The notes under the pieces were generated by a model that saw only the letters and a program-made list of their open reading frames with translations, did not search any database and was not told where the DNA came from. 64,000 nt of DNA, taken from contig CP049016.1 of the NCBI GenBank assembly GCA_004376055.2, positions 806,001 to 870,000 on the forward strand. The letters are read 5' to 3'. Of this stretch, positions 6,720 through 16,150 are shown piece after piece. Every line of letters starts with the position of its first letter. Position 1 is the first letter of the stretch. This DNA comes from Nitrospirales bacterium LBB_01. GTDB taxonomy: Bacteria > Nitrospirota > Thermodesulfovibrionia > Thermodesulfovibrionales > Magnetobacteriaceae. A program made the position numbers and the translations under genes.

Positions 6720-8399
6720 CTAACTATCTGAAGGAGGTTCTGGTGTGTTTTCTTTCTTATGTAAAATCGTGTTATATACATCAAGGAGCTGTTGAAACTT
6801 GGCGTTTTCCGCGTCTATTTCATTCATCCGCTTTATGAATTTTTCACATTTAAACAAATATTTGTCATCTCGTCCCTTTTTCTGCATATAACTTATTGTG
6901 GCTCTAAGAGCATTTAAATTTATGATGAAATTTGAGGTCATGCTGTCTGCGGCTTTTTCAAATAATTCAATAGCCTCAGCAAACATACCTTTATTAATGA
7001 AATCAACACCCTTGTTGTTAATTCCTATGATCTCAGCCTTAGTGTCAGCAACAAAGGAAAGTCCCTCCTCACCCATCCCCAAATCCTTAAACGTCTCCTG
7101 TACCTGACTTATTATGCCGTCATTGGAGTGGTTGTTTCTCACAACACTTTTCATCATTTCCATGCCCTTATTTTTTTCACCGGCTTTGATAAAAGACTGG
7201 GCTATTTCAATGGCGACATCAGGGGAAACTCTACCCTCAAGTTTGTTGTAAACCTCTTCAGCCTGCTTTAAAGACTCCAAAGCCTTTTCTTGTTGTTCAG
7301 ATTCAGAATAAATGTGACCCTCAATGAGTATTGCCTGAAGCAGCACATTGTCATTGTCTGGAAAATCAGCCCGAACCTCACTTACCATGTCAAGGGCTTT
7401 ACCTGCATTGTTTTTCTTAACTAAAACCTTGGCAAGCTGAGTGTAATCGGAGGCATCCTTAAACAGCGACGTCTTTCCAAGCTTAACGGCAGTTCTTAGC
7501 GATGTCTCAGCCTTATTCATGTCTTTGTTTTTAAAAGCTATGTTACCCAAGGCCCTTTGCCTGAGTATAGCCTTAGGTGACTGATGTATAGCCTCTTCTA
7601 AGGTACCCTGAGCGCCTCTTGTGTCGCCCAACAGTTCAAGTGACTTAGCCAGCCAATCGTAGGCTGGTACAAACAGATCGTTTTCGACAATAAGCCCCTT
7701 AAATGTATCACGTGCCTCTATATATCGCTCAGTATGGAAATAAACTTTTCCAAGATTATACACTGCCCACAGCACCCTGTACATATTCAACACCTGCATA
7801 TAAACCTTCTCTGCCTCTGCATAATCATTTTTCAGCATATACATCTCGCCTTTGACCTTTAAGAAATCCAACAGCTGCTTAGGGTACTTCTCCGATAACT
7901 TATCACATAAGGTGAGTGCTCTGGAATAATCCCTTCGGGATATTGCCTCATCTATTTCGGCAAATATCTTTTTCTTCTCATCCACAGCCTTTATCCGCTG
8001 AACAAGGGAGGCGCTTGTAAAGGGTTTTATTAAATATCCGTCTGGATGATAATCCATCATACTCATGACCATATTAATAGTGTTTTCAGCTGTTATCATT
8101 ATAAATATTGTGGAAAAACCGATCTTGTTGTTGTACTTTAACTCTTCAAACACCTGTTGGCCGTCTTTTTTACCATCGCCCAGATTATAGTCGCAGAGAA
8201 TTATATCGTAGTGTTTGTGAGAAACTTTATCGACGGCTTCAGCTCCGTCCGCTGTTGTTTCAACAAGTTTAGCGCCAAGACCAAGAAGACTTCTTCTTAA
8301 ATAATCTCTGAACTCCTTAAAATCCTCAATTACAAGAACTTTTTTCTCCACAAGGACAGTTTCTCTCGCCTGCTCCCTGCTGTATAGCATTCTTCCCAT
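6720..8399 (-). CDS. Response regulator with TPR repeats
   Basis: Cytoplasmic signalling protein of 559 aa. Residues about 18-140 form a CheY-like receiver (KVLVIEDFKEF acidic pair; phospho-acceptor in IILCDYNLGDG; YLIKPFT lysine). The rest is a long array of tetratricopeptide repeats (for example YAEAEKVYMQVLNMYR and YIEARDTFKGLIVEND), a protein-binding superhelix. There is no DNA-binding or enzymatic output domain, so output is probably by protein contact. It is the first gene of a two-gene unit with the GT2 gene downstream, without spacing. Upstream 8400-8588 is the divergent spacer to the membrane protein gene; I see no clear promoter there. Confidence 0.85.
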   Translation of the reverse strand: MGRMLYSREQARETVLVEKKVLVIEDFKEFRDYLRRSLLGLGAKLVETTADGAEAVDKVSHKHYDIILCDYNLGDGKKDGQQVFEELKYNNKIGFSTIFIMITAENTINMVMSMMDYHPDGYLIKPFTSASLVQRIKAVDEKKKIFAEIDEAISRRDYSRALTLCDKLSEKYPKQLLDFLKVKGEMYMLKNDYAEAEKVYMQVLNMYRVLWAVYNLGKVYFHTERYIEARDTFKGLIVENDLFVPAYDWLAKSLELLGDTRGAQGTLEEAIHQSPKAILRQRALGNIAFKNKDMNKAETSLRTAVKLGKTSLFKDASDYTQLAKVLVKKNNAGKALDMVSEVRADFPDNDNVLLQAILIEGHIYSESEQQEKALESLKQAEEVYNKLEGRVSPDVAIEIAQSFIKAGEKNKGMEMMKSVVRNNHSNDGIISQVQETFKDLGMGEEGLSFVADTKAEIIGINNKGVDFINKGMFAEAIELFEKAADSMTSNFIINLNALRATISYMQKKGRDDKYLFKCEKFIKRMNEIDAENAKFQQLLDVYNTILHKKENTPEPPSDS

Positions 8400-8588
8400 T
8401 AGTTAATCAGCATCACCCTTAATCAATTTTCTGTCCCACGTATAACTTACGTAAGCCGTCTTCTGACGCCACAACATCAATATCACAAGTTAATCCCCCT
8501 TTGTACGCTTTGGTATTATACATAAAAAATAAATCTTTTACAATGCCTGCCGGAAAAATATTGATGAGGTTTGTGATATAGTAAGCGA

Positions 8589-10064
8589 ATGAAAACGCTG
8601 AGATGGTTTCAGTACACTACCATATCATTTGGGTTTATATATGTGCTTTTTTTTCTTTTAGTTGTCATAAACAGGATTAACTATCCGTTTGATTTAGAGG
8701 AAGGCGAGGGTATAATGGTTGATCATGTTATACAAATTATTACAAAAGGGATTTTCTTTTATAAAGAACCAACTGTTGATTTTGTGCCTCTTATATACAT
8801 GCCTCTTTATTTCTACCTTAGTGCATTATTTTCTCAGGTATTTGGTATAGGTTACCTCTCACTTCGTGTTGTTTCTTTGTTGTCAACTTGCGGTATTGCC
8901 GTAACAATATACTATTTTATTAAAAAAGAAACATCAAACAAGGAATTGTCCCTGACTACCGCATGTATTTTTATTGCATCCTCAAGGATGAGTGGACATT
9001 GGTTTGACTTAGCGAGAGTTGACACATGTTTCTTATTTTTTTTATTTTTTGCATTTTTTATTTTGCGTTTCTATGACTCAGTGTTTGCCCTTATATGCGG
9101 CGGCATATTACTTACAGCAGCTTTTTTTACTAAGCAATCCGCCTCCCTTATGCTTAGTATAGCGTTACCGCTTTATTTTTTTTATGATAAACGTAAAACT
9201 GTGATATTCTTCGGTGTTTTTACAGTGGTATCAGCGGTATTAATTTTCCTGTACAACACGCTTAGCAATGGATGGTTCCTGCGCTATACGCAAGTAATTC
9301 CAAGCACTCATGCAATTAACTATAAGGTGATTTATAGTTTTTGGTATGATGATTTGGGAAAGGGATTTTGGATTATCTATATTTCTGTTTTAATGTATAT
9401 GTTTTGCTTTTTTTACAAAATGCTCAAATACAAAGAAATCAATCGCAAGAGTGCTTTTTATGTGTTTTTGTGTGCCGGATGTGTTTTAGTGTCCTATGTG
9501 TCAAGGCTTCACACAGGAGGAATAGCCAATGTAGTCATGCCTGCATATACCGCTTTTATTTTAGCGTGCGGTGTGTTTATCAACGATGTCAATCTACTTA
9601 TTGAAGGGGGAAAGTACAACAGCGAGAAAAAATATCTTTTCAAAACAGGGATATACGCTTTGATAATTATTCAGTTAATCACTTTTTTCTATATCCCGTC
9701 TAACAATATACCAAAAGACAAGACCAGAGTTTCCGAGGAGTCTTTCATGGGCAATGTTATGCAACTGCAGGGAAAGGACGTTTTATTTACAGATAGAGCA
9801 TATGTTTCTTACAGAATTAATAAGAGGGTTTTTGCAAGTACCATTGCAATCGTAGATCTTTTACGTTCAAAAGATGAGAAGGCAAAAACCTTGTTTATAA
9901 ATAATTACGTCAAAAATATAGAAAATAAGAAAATCCCCTATATCATTGCAAATAAAAATACTTACAAAATTGAAATAATTGAACAGAACTATGATTTAAC
10001 TAAAACATTTTATGGTTATGACAATACAGATGTTTGGTTCATTTACGTTTCCAAACCAATATAG
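8589..10064 (+). CDS. Multi-pass membrane protein, GT-C glycosyltransferase-like
   Basis: Integral membrane protein of 491 aa with about ten hydrophobic helices and a soluble C-terminal tail of about 120 residues. An acidic loop after the first helix (NYPFDLEEGEGIMVDH) sits where GT-C enzymes of the ArnT/PMT type carry their catalytic Asp/Glu, and HWFDLARVDT occurs after a later helix. This points to a lipid-linked-sugar glycosyltransferase, but overall family assignment is by pattern only. Codon use is AT-rich with many F, Y and I residues. It is followed by the radical SAM gene on the same strand after a short gap. An O-antigen-type or hypothetical membrane protein is the alternative. Confidence 0.6.
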   Translation: MKTLRWFQYTTISFGFIYVLFFLLVVINRINYPFDLEEGEGIMVDHVIQIITKGIFFYKEPTVDFVPLIYMPLYFYLSALFSQVFGIGYLSLRVVSLLSTCGIAVTIYYFIKKETSNKELSLTTACIFIASSRMSGHWFDLARVDTCFLFFLFFAFFILRFYDSVFALICGGILLTAAFFTKQSASLMLSIALPLYFFYDKRKTVIFFGVFTVVSAVLIFLYNTLSNGWFLRYTQVIPSTHAINYKVIYSFWYDDLGKGFWIIYISVLMYMFCFFYKMLKYKEINRKSAFYVFLCAGCVLVSYVSRLHTGGIANVVMPAYTAFILACGVFINDVNLLIEGGKYNSEKKYLFKTGIYALIIIQLITFFYIPSNNIPKDKTRVSEESFMGNVMQLQGKDVLFTDRAYVSYRINKRVFASTIAIVDLLRSKDEKAKTLFINNYVKNIENKKIPYIIANKNTYKIEIIEQNYDLTKTFYGYDNTDVWFIYVSKPI

Positions 10065-10111
10065 GAATTATATCTTTCTTATTCTTCAGGGTTTCTGTTA
10101 TACTGTGCGTT

Positions 10112-12526
10112 GTGGATTTTTTGAACCTTTCTAAGTTCCGAAGGCCAGGCAGATACATTGGCAGTGAGGTTAATATAACAAAAAAAAGAGGGATCTTGAG
10201 GTTTGCCCTGTGTTTTCCTGACCTCTATGATATTGGCATGTCTAATCTGGGTCTGAAAATCCTCTATAAAATCATTAACGACATTCCCTACGCCTCAGCC
10301 GAAAGAGTGTTCAGCCCGTGGATTGACCTTGAGGAATATTTAAAAAGAGAGGGCATTCCACTAATGTCTCTTGAAACATCTACACCGCTTAATAAATTTG
10401 ATGCCGTAGGGTTTACCCTTCAGTATGAGCTTTCGTATCCCACAGTTCTTAACATGCTCTCAATGTCCGGTATCCCTATTAAAGCCGCAGAGCGTGACCA
10501 CACGCATCCAATAGTGATTGCAGGAGGCCCATGTGTTGTTAATCCGGCGCCGGTTGCCGAGTTCTTTGACGCATTTGCTATCGGAGATGCTGAGGATTCA
10601 ATTAAGGAAATCACTGAGGCGCTGTATCTCCATAAATCAGAAGGGGATGGTAAACGAGAAAGCATTCTCACGGCGCTATCTAAAATAGAAGGCGTGTATG
10701 TGCCCGGGTACTCAACCAACCCTGTTAAGAGACGATATATTTTAAATCTTAACGACTCCCCATATCCGTGCGCTTTTCCTGTGCCATTTACGGAGGTTGT
10801 CCATGACAGGATAAACATAGAAATCGCAAGGGGTTGCAGCTGTAGTTGCAGGTTTTGTCAGGCTGGGATGATTTATCGTCCGGTTAGGGAGCGTGACCCT
10901 GAGACAATTATGAGGCTTGCCGCCGAATCCGTAGCTGCTACAGGCTATGACGAGGTATCCTTTACCTCGCTTAATTCTGGAGATTATTCAAATCTGCCCT
11001 ATCTGCTTAAACTCTTTAACCATAAATTTAAAGACAAAAATGTTTCGTTTTCGTTGCCATCCCTAAGGGTAAGCTCTGTGACAGAGGATATTATAAGGGA
11101 AATCAAGGTGGTGAAAAAATCAGGTTTTACGATAGCCCCGGAGGCGGCCACCTCACGGCTTAGGCTTGTGATTAATAAGGACTTTGGACAGGAGGATTTT
11201 GAACGCACCTTATATTCAATATTTAAAGGGGGCTGGCTTAATCTTAAAATGTACTTTCTTATTGGTCTTCCCACTGAAACCGATGAAGACATTGAGGCAA
11301 TCCCTGTGATGGCCGCTGAGGCCATGAAAATTGCCAGAAAACACACCGGCCGCTCGGTAAACATTAGCGTTGCGGTATCTCCCTTTGTACCCAAATCTCA
11401 CACTCCGTTTCAATGGTGCGGGCAGATTCCTATGGACGAGATAAACAGAAGAAATAATTATCTGAAACGGTCTCTTTCCCGAAAGGGACTTAAGTACAAA
11501 GGACACGATGAGAGGATGGCGCTTCTTGAGGCAGTCATCGCTCGTGGCGATACGTCTGTCTCTTCGTTGATTGAGGCCGCCTGGAGAGGTGGCGCAAGGC
11601 TGGATGCGTGGACGGAGGTTTTTGACTTCAATCACTGGCTTAACGCTGCCGAAAAAACTGGTCTTGATTTAAACGCTCTTGCCGAAAAATCCATTGAGCC
11701 TAACAAACCAACTCCGTGGAGTATCATTGATACCCAAATAAAAGACGATTTTCTGTACAAAGAATACGAAAAAGCGCTTTCAAGTGAGAAAACTTTCGAC
11801 TGTAAAGTTAACTGCCATGTCTGTGGCGTAAAATGTAAAAGCGGTCAGTACTTATCCGATGCGACACCTGTTGAAATATCCGACAGAGCGCCGGATTCAT
11901 TCAAAACCCGGTATAATCCGGTAAAGGTGCGGGTTATATTTTCTAAAACCGGAAACATGAAATATCTCTCGCATCTGGAACTTTTAACAACCATATTAAA
12001 ATCCCTTCGCAGAGCGCAGGTGCCGCTTGTCTATTCAAAGGGGTTTCATCCATCGCCTAACGTGTCATTTTCGCCGGCTCTTGGAGTTGGAGTTGCCGGG
12101 GAGCGGGAGTTTTTTGATATGGAGGTTACGCCTCCATTTAATTTAAGCCGCTACAGAGATATTATAGCTGAGAACATGCCACTGCCGTTTGTGGATATGT
12201 TTTTTATTCCGGTAAACACACAGTCACTCTGTAAGTTTATAACAGCCTACAGGTATGAGATAAAAGACGTCGGCTGCACTATTGAAGATATACAAAACCG
12301 GATAAACACTGAGGAAAACAAGTGGATTTTACCAATTTTGGTACGATTTGATATAATTAACGGCAGCCTTGATGTACTGCTAAAAGACACAGACAAGGCA
12401 GCGGTGAAGTTATCAGCCTGTGTAAAGGCACTGACAAATAAGGAGTTAGAGGATGTGGATGTATCAAGAAAGGGCATGTACGGCTGGCAAAATGGCTGGG
12501 TTGAACCAGTACAACCTCAGGGATAA
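10112..12526 (+). CDS. B12-binding-like radical SAM protein with DUF2344 (TIGR03960/TIGR03936 type)
   Basis: Two-part protein of about 804 aa. The N-terminal 600 residues have a vestigial cobalamin-binding-like region and a radical SAM core with the CxxxCxxC cluster motif in RGCSCSCRFCQAG; the C-terminal 200 residues match the DUF2344 radical-SAM-linked domain (VRVIFSKTGNMKYLSHLEL). The biochemical reaction of this family is not known to me. It is commonly encoded directly before RNase G, as here, which links it to RNA or ribosome biology. The longest frame begins at 10034 inside the upstream gene, but GTG at 10112 gives a family-like start just before KFRRPGRYIG. TATACT lies a few bases upstream, so a very short leader is possible. 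Start is uncertain. Confidence 0.85.
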   Translation: MDFLNLSKFRRPGRYIGSEVNITKKRGILRFALCFPDLYDIGMSNLGLKILYKIINDIPYASAERVFSPWIDLEEYLKREGIPLMSLETSTPLNKFDAVGFTLQYELSYPTVLNMLSMSGIPIKAAERDHTHPIVIAGGPCVVNPAPVAEFFDAFAIGDAEDSIKEITEALYLHKSEGDGKRESILTALSKIEGVYVPGYSTNPVKRRYILNLNDSPYPCAFPVPFTEVVHDRINIEIARGCSCSCRFCQAGMIYRPVRERDPETIMRLAAESVAATGYDEVSFTSLNSGDYSNLPYLLKLFNHKFKDKNVSFSLPSLRVSSVTEDIIREIKVVKKSGFTIAPEAATSRLRLVINKDFGQEDFERTLYSIFKGGWLNLKMYFLIGLPTETDEDIEAIPVMAAEAMKIARKHTGRSVNISVAVSPFVPKSHTPFQWCGQIPMDEINRRNNYLKRSLSRKGLKYKGHDERMALLEAVIARGDTSVSSLIEAAWRGGARLDAWTEVFDFNHWLNAAEKTGLDLNALAEKSIEPNKPTPWSIIDTQIKDDFLYKEYEKALSSEKTFDCKVNCHVCGVKCKSGQYLSDATPVEISDRAPDSFKTRYNPVKVRVIFSKTGNMKYLSHLELLTTILKSLRRAQVPLVYSKGFHPSPNVSFSPALGVGVAGEREFFDMEVTPPFNLSRYRDIIAENMPLPFVDMFFIPVNTQSLCKFITAYRYEIKDVGCTIEDIQNRINTEENKWILPILVRFDIINGSLDVLLKDTDKAAVKLSACVKALTNKELEDVDVSRKGMYGWQNGWVEPVQPQG

Positions 12527-12534
12527 AATTAAAG

Positions 12535-14034
12535 ATGGCAAATGAAATCATAATAAACCACACACTGGATGAGGTGCGAGTGGGGGTGTTAGAGGGCGGG
12601 CAGCTTGTAGAATTTTATGTAGAGCGAAAAAAAGAAGCCAGCATGGTCGGCAATATTTATAAGGGCAAAGTGGTAAAGATATTGCCCGGTATGCAGTCGG
12701 CATTTGTGGATATTGGACTTGAAAAAGCTGCATTCCTTTATGTAGCCGATATAAAAACTGAATCAGAAGATTTTACTGTTTTTTTAGAAGAGACCGATGT
12801 GCCGATAGAAATTCCTACGCGAAAAAGCCGCGGTGAGCTTACAATCAGTGAGCTTATTCAGGAGGGTCAGGAGGTAATAGTACAGGTATCAAAAGACCCG
12901 ATTGGAACAAAGGGTGCTCGCAGCACTTCGTACATAACACTTCCCGGGCGATACCTCGTCCTTATGCCAACCATTGAACACATAGGAATATCCCGCCGGA
13001 TTGAAAACCCCGAGGAAAGGCAGCGTCTTCGCTCCATCGTGGAATCCATAAAACCAAAGGGATATGGTCTTATCGTAAGAACTGCCAGTGAGGGTGCTAA
13101 TCAGGAAGAACTCCAGCACGATATGGAGTTTTTGATGCTCGTTTGGGACAACATCAACAAAAAGAAGGAAAAAGTCTCAGCTCCTGCACTGCTATACAGT
13201 GATTTGGATTTGAGTTTCAGAAGCGTCAGAGACCTTCTCAGTAACGATGTCGAGCGGCTTGTCATAGACTCAAAAGACGAGTATGAAAACATCCTTGATT
13301 TTGTTAAGAATTTTTTCCAAAAGTTACTTAATAAAATAGAACTATATGACCGCAAAGAGCCTATTTTTGATGCCTTTGGTATAGAGCTTGACATATACAA
13401 GGGGCTTGACCGCAAGGTGTGGTTAAAGTCCGGCGGCTACATTGTAATAGATCAGACTGAGGCCATGACTGTAATTGACGTAAACACCGGCAAGTATGTG
13501 GGCAAAAAGGATCTTGAGGATACAATACTGAAAACCAATCTTGAAGCGGTAAAAGAGATAGCATATCAGATACGGCTAAGAAATCTGGGCGGCATAATCA
13601 TCATAGATTTCATTGATATGGAGTTGCAGGAAAACCGTGATAAACTCTATCTGGCTTTCGTTGAGACAATGAAAAAAGACAGGGCAAAGAACACCATATT
13701 TAACGTATCAGAGCTTGGTCTGATTCAGATGACAAGAAAACGGATACGAGAAAGCTTGGGGCGCACACTTTGTGAAAGCTGCCCAATGTGTGAAGGAAAG
13801 GGGTTTGTCAAATCCGCTAAGACAATAAGTTATGAGATATTCAGGCGATTAAAGAAGGCTCCCATTCATAAGGGCGCAAAGGTTGTCATATCGGCCCACC
13901 CTATAGTTGCCGACTACCTCTCTGATGAACAAAGGGCCGGCCTTGAGGAATTTGAAGTTACCCATGATGTAGCAGTAATAGTAAAGGCAGATTCACGATT
14001 GCACAGGGAAAATGCAGACATATCCGTGGTATGA
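12535..14034 (+). CDS. rng: Ribonuclease G/E family endoribonuclease
   Basis: Endoribonuclease that cuts single-stranded AU-rich RNA for rRNA maturation and mRNA decay, acting in the cytoplasm. At 499 aa it has RNase G length and lacks the long RNase E scaffold. An S1 RNA-binding domain is at about 35-125 (GNIYKGKVVKILPGMQSAFVDIG would span it). The catalytic magnesium-binding aspartates are D315 in VIDVNTG and D358 in IIIDFIDME. The C-terminal CESCPMCEGKG supplies the zinc-link cysteines for dimer or tetramer formation. It follows the DUF2344 radical SAM gene by eight bases and overlaps larE by ATGA. The usual downstream rplU-rpmA pair is not present. Confidence 0.95.
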   Translation: MANEIIINHTLDEVRVGVLEGGQLVEFYVERKKEASMVGNIYKGKVVKILPGMQSAFVDIGLEKAAFLYVADIKTESEDFTVFLEETDVPIEIPTRKSRGELTISELIQEGQEVIVQVSKDPIGTKGARSTSYITLPGRYLVLMPTIEHIGISRRIENPEERQRLRSIVESIKPKGYGLIVRTASEGANQEELQHDMEFLMLVWDNINKKKEKVSAPALLYSDLDLSFRSVRDLLSNDVERLVIDSKDEYENILDFVKNFFQKLLNKIELYDRKEPIFDAFGIELDIYKGLDRKVWLKSGGYIVIDQTEAMTVIDVNTGKYVGKKDLEDTILKTNLEAVKEIAYQIRLRNLGGIIIIDFIDMELQENRDKLYLAFVETMKKDRAKNTIFNVSELGLIQMTRKRIRESLGRTLCESCPMCEGKGFVKSAKTISYEIFRRLKKAPIHKGAKVVISAHPIVADYLSDEQRAGLEEFEVTHDVAVIVKADSRLHRENADISVV

Positions 14035-14867
14035 TTCAAAAGCCTGACTCTGATTCTATTGATAAAAAATATATAACTCTGGTTTCTTATCTAAAATCAT
14101 TAAACAGTGTTGTGTTAGCTTACTCTGGAGGCGTTGACAGCACTTTCTTACTAAAGGCGCTCTCCGATGCTCAAATTTCTGCCCTTGCCGTAACTGCTAA
14201 ATCGCCCTCGATGCCGATTGATGATTTTAACCGTTGTGTCAGCATGACGGAGAAGTTTAATATTCCAACAAGGATAATTGAAACGGATGAGATGAGAGAT
14301 GAACGATATGCCGCTAATACGCATGAGCGGTGTTTTTACTGTAAGAGCGAGTTATTTGGAAAATTAACAGCTATTGCTGAAACTGAGGGATATGAGTGTG
14401 TGATAGACGGTTCAAATGCCGATGATCTTAGCGATTACCGGCCTGGGTTTAAAGCAAAGGAGCGTTTCATGGTAAAAAGCCCCCTGATAGAAGTTGGAAT
14501 GAGTAAGGCAGATATCAGGGAATTGTCTCAACGCTTTGGATTAAGCACGTGGGATAAGCCCTCATCGCCGTGTCTGGCTTCACGGCTGCCCTATGGAGAG
14601 CGTGTGACAGAGGAGGCGCTGACAATGGTAAGCGAGGCTGAGCGTGCGTTGAAAACGCTTGGCTTTGGAGAGCTGCGGGTAAGAAAACACGGCGATACGG
14701 CGCGCATTGAGTTAAATGCGGATGACATAGAAAAATGCACGCAAGGTGAGATGAGAAAAGAGATTGTGCAAAGATTGAAAGCTATCGGGTTTCTCTACGT
14801 ATTGTGTGATTTGGAGGGCTACGTAAGCGGCAAGTTAAACCGGGTACTTAAGAGAAGTGAGCAGTGA
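14031..14867 (+). CDS. larE: ATP-dependent sacrificial sulfur transferase LarE
   Basis: LarE donates sulfur to the pyridinium dicarboxylate precursor of the nickel-pincer cofactor of lactate racemase, using ATP in a PP-loop fold. The P-loop-like SGGVDS motif is at about residues 29-34, and SSPCLASR near residue 180 holds the cysteine that corresponds to the sacrificial Cys176 of Lactobacillus LarE. ERCFYCKSELF is a further conserved cysteine block. Length (278 aa) fits the family. Its start overlaps the RNase G stop codon as ATGA. No larA, larB or larC is in the window; homologues outside lar clusters may serve other nickel-pincer enzymes. Confidence 0.9.
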   Translation: MIQKPDSDSIDKKYITLVSYLKSLNSVVLAYSGGVDSTFLLKALSDAQISALAVTAKSPSMPIDDFNRCVSMTEKFNIPTRIIETDEMRDERYAANTHERCFYCKSELFGKLTAIAETEGYECVIDGSNADDLSDYRPGFKAKERFMVKSPLIEVGMSKADIRELSQRFGLSTWDKPSSPCLASRLPYGERVTEEALTMVSEAERALKTLGFGELRVRKHGDTARIELNADDIEKCTQGEMRKEIVQRLKAIGFLYVLCDLEGYVSGKLNRVLKRSEQ

Positions 14868-16060
14868 ACGATACAGAGTTTATACATAGCATAAACCTTT
14901 GTGTAAAGTGCGGCGGGTGTAAGGCAGAGTGCCCAACATATTTTGCAACGACAAAGGAGATGGAAAGCACACGAGGGCGGATGCGGCTTCTTAAGGCCTT
15001 TTTAAGCGGAGAGCTTGTACCCAGCAAAAGACTCACCGAAAAGATTTTCAGCTGCTTACTCTGCGGTGATTGCACAAACCGCTGTCCGTTAAACATAGAC
15101 ATTCAGGAGGTGATTTATCATGCCCGGTATCTGCTTAAAAGTTATGACAAAAAAAGGAGGCTTTATCGTCCGCTAACAAAAATTGCTTTCAAAAACACCG
15201 ATTTCTCTGTAAAACTCTATAAACCGTTTCAACGGTATTTTAATAAGCGGATGGCTGCAGACGGGTTGATACCGGAGGATGTGGAGTTTTGCGAGAATCA
15301 GTTTAAAAAAACCAATATTTTCCTGACAAAGGATAAAATCGGACGGGTTGCCGTGTTTTCGGGCTGTACGGCAAAACATGTGTACCCTGAGCTTTCCTAC
15401 TCACTGGCAAACGTGCTTAATGCGTTAAACTATGAGGTGGTGTTTCCAAACACGGAGGTCTGCTGCGGTGCGCCGTTTAGGTCTCTTGGGTTAAGGGACA
15501 CAGCTATAAAGTATGCTGAGAAAAATTACAACACTTTCAGTAAGTTAAACGTTGACGCTATCGTGTCCCTGTGTCCAACCTGTGTGGTAACTCTAAGGAA
15601 ACACTCTAAGATTCTCATAGGAAAAGAACTTGACAACGTATATGATATAGCAACTTTCTTAAAAGAAAAACTATCAAGCCGGATTACAGCGAAATCAGGG
15701 CTTGACCTTGACGTCACAGTTCATGACTCCTGTCATGATAGAAACGAGTTAAGAACCTGTGGGATTACAAGAGCGATATTAACCGATATGGGAGCAAAGA
15801 TAGTTGAGCCGCACAAGCAAACGTGCTGCGGCTTTGGCGGTACATTTAGTTTCTTCTACAAAGACATGTCAAATGTAATCCTGAAAGATACATTAAAAGG
15901 ACTGGTTCAAACCGGAACTAAGGCTTTTGTAACTACCTGCCCAAACTGCATATTTCAACTGAGTAAGTTAATGAAAGACAAACCCATATACCACCTCATT
16001 GAGCTTGTTGAGGAGGTTTTAATGAAAGAGCAGACTAATGCCAACACTCAAACTTTATAA
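14864..16060 (+). CDS. (Fe-S)-binding protein, GlcF/LutA-like oxidoreductase subunit
   Basis: Probable electron-transfer subunit of a hydroxyacid (glycolate or lactate) dehydrogenase, 398 aa. Two [4Fe-4S] ferredoxin motifs sit near the N-terminus (CVKCGGCKAECP and CLLCGDCTNRCP), followed by two CCG domains (FSGCTAKHVYP...EVCCGAPF at about 165-205, and HDSCHDRNEL...QTCCGFGG at about 285-325). It starts at a GTG overlapping the larE stop as GTGA, so the two are translationally coupled. A flavin subunit (GlcD) is absent here. The pairing with larE hints at lactate metabolism, but that is inference from position. Confidence 0.88.
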   Translation: MNDTEFIHSINLCVKCGGCKAECPTYFATTKEMESTRGRMRLLKAFLSGELVPSKRLTEKIFSCLLCGDCTNRCPLNIDIQEVIYHARYLLKSYDKKRRLYRPLTKIAFKNTDFSVKLYKPFQRYFNKRMAADGLIPEDVEFCENQFKKTNIFLTKDKIGRVAVFSGCTAKHVYPELSYSLANVLNALNYEVVFPNTEVCCGAPFRSLGLRDTAIKYAEKNYNTFSKLNVDAIVSLCPTCVVTLRKHSKILIGKELDNVYDIATFLKEKLSSRITAKSGLDLDVTVHDSCHDRNELRTCGITRAILTDMGAKIVEPHKQTCCGFGGTFSFFYKDMSNVILKDTLKGLVQTGTKAFVTTCPNCIFQLSKLMKDKPIYHLIELVEEVLMKEQTNANTQTL

Positions 16061-16100
16061 ATCAGTTTTTCGTGCCTTTCGTGTTTTTCGTGGTTGATAT
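16060..16100 (+). repeat. 41-bp dispersed repeat, copy 2
   Basis: Reverse complement of 1398-1438 with one mismatch. It begins at the last base of the GlcF-like stop codon and lies between two convergent genes, a position where it could serve as a transcript end. Confidence 0.8.
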
Positions 16101-16150
16101 CTTTTCGCCTTTATTTGTTGTTTTTTTTATAATAGAGTTCTTTCCCTATT

